Source: Ptiloglossa arizonensis (taxonomy: Eukaryota; Arthropoda; Insecta; Hymenoptera; Colletidae). Taken from it: a DNA stretch of 64,000 nucleotides. Location of the stretch: positions 310,001 to 374,000 of the forward strand of contig NW_027478883.1 of NCBI RefSeq assembly GCF_051014685.1, given 5' to 3'. The translations under genes and the position numbers were made by a program. Position 1 is the first letter of the stretch. Each line of letters opens with the position of its first letter. Under the pieces are notes generated by a model. The model had not been told where the DNA came from, searched no databases, and saw only the letters and a list, made by a program, of their open reading frames with translations. This document shows, in pieces, positions 63,902-64,000 of the stretch.

Positions 63902-64000
63902 ATCTCGCGAACGGATTGACTAGTCCGCAAAATTTCTGTTGCATCTGAAAGTAGAAACCCGCCCGATAACAAGGGTGTGTTTACTTTTCCCCTAGGCCGT
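63902..64000 (+). repeat. Partial monomer at the window edge (99 bp)
   Basis: The last unit is of the GACTAGTCC/GATAACAAGGG class and stops after CCCCTAGGCCGT, 99 bases in. The array evidently continues beyond the window, just as position 1 coincides with a monomer start by chance of numbering rather than a true array boundary. Confidence 0.9.

Larger units (their letters stand above)
1..64000 (+). repeat. Continuous 175-bp satellite array, 365 full monomers plus 99 bp
   Basis: Every part of the window is the same tandem unit in one orientation. Counting from the A of ATCTCGCGAA, monomers start at 1, 176, 351 and 526, and the last starts at 63,902. The phase drifts by only +26 bp in 365 units. 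All of the drift comes from small indels that I could place, mostly an extra G in the GGCCGTTC segment, an extra A in agtacaaaac, a lost base in ctgcatatc, and a TT gain after gtag. Consensus is about 44% GC with about 13 CpG per unit. No unique DNA, transposon or reversed unit interrupts it. The length is close to a typical nucleosome repeat, as in many centromeric satellites. Function and species are inference; I do not recognise the family. Confidence 0.97.

Noticed and set aside
953..63919. Recurring plus-strand open frames of 63-79 codons (for example 953-1,192, 12,329-12,568, 40,691-40,882, 61,899-62,117) encoding near-identical peptides.
   Set aside because: They recur at multiples of the monomer length and lie entirely within satellite units. 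Since 175 is 1 modulo 3, each frame shifts every monomer, and the same DNA is read in a different frame in the next unit. No codon bias, domain, signal sequence or start context supports a gene.
1..64000. CRISPR array (regularly spaced repeats).
   Set aside because: The whole 175-bp period is conserved. There are no unique spacers between short repeats, and no cas genes.
1..64000. Ribosomal intergenic spacer or other gene-linked subrepeats.
   Set aside because: No rRNA, tRNA, histone or other gene sequence appears anywhere in 64 kb, and the repeat never gives way to unique DNA.
1..64000. Telomeric or simple-sequence repeats, transposon insertions, or target-site duplications.
   Set aside because: No short tandem motif, terminal repeat, poly-A tail or phase jump larger than 2 bp was found; the running phase accounts for every base.

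Overview
The whole window is one uninterrupted, head-to-tail satellite DNA array. The monomer is 175 bp. Taking the A of the recurring ATCTCGCGAA as base 1, I followed the phase from position 1 to the end. There are 365 complete monomers (1-63,901) plus 99 bp of a 366th, with a net gain of only 26 bp over 365 x 175. I saw no inverted monomer, transposon, gene, RNA gene, CRISPR array or other foreign insert. This points to a eukaryotic centromeric or pericentromeric (or other heterochromatic) satellite. The species cannot be named from the sequence. CpG is not depleted (about 13 per consensus monomer, about 44% GC), which argues against a genome with heavy germline CpG methylation; an invertebrate is one possibility, held weakly.

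Each monomer carries recurring landmarks: an NruI-type palindrome (monomer bases 4-9), a perfect 7+2+7 dyad CGGATTG-AC-CAATCCG (11-26), an A4T3 tract (28-34), a minus-strand element resembling the CENP-B box (60-76, 12 of 17 matches), an AvrII palindrome (90-95), an A4T4 tract (132-139) and a small TTGAG/CTCAA inverted repeat (138-150).

On a larger scale the array is a patchwork of higher-order repeats (HORs) of many sizes. From the left: a ~3-kb block present three times (1-3.2, 8.1-11.5 and 11.6-15.1 kb) around 7-mer and 11-mer repeats (3.2-8.1 kb); a 3-mer (15.2-16.1); an 11-mer (16.3-19.7); a 7-mer (19.8-22.2); three tandem 5-mers (22.4-25.0); an 8-mer (24.7-26.9); a 19-mer enclosing a 7-mer (27.1-31.8); a diverse stretch (31.8-40.1); a 9/7-mer series (40.1-44.1); a 10-mer (44.1-46.7); a second diverse mosaic (46.7-52.2); a 16-mer pair merging into three tandem 11-mers of exactly 1,928 bp (52.2-61.5); and a mosaic tail (61.5-64.0). 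Monomer variant classes differ between the two halves, with the change near 32-33 kb.

There are no supportable protein-coding genes. Because 175 is 1 modulo 3, every reading frame shifts at each monomer, and the 63-79-codon open frames are recurring accidents of the repeat. The interest lies in the HOR architecture, the dyad and the CENP-B-box-like element.
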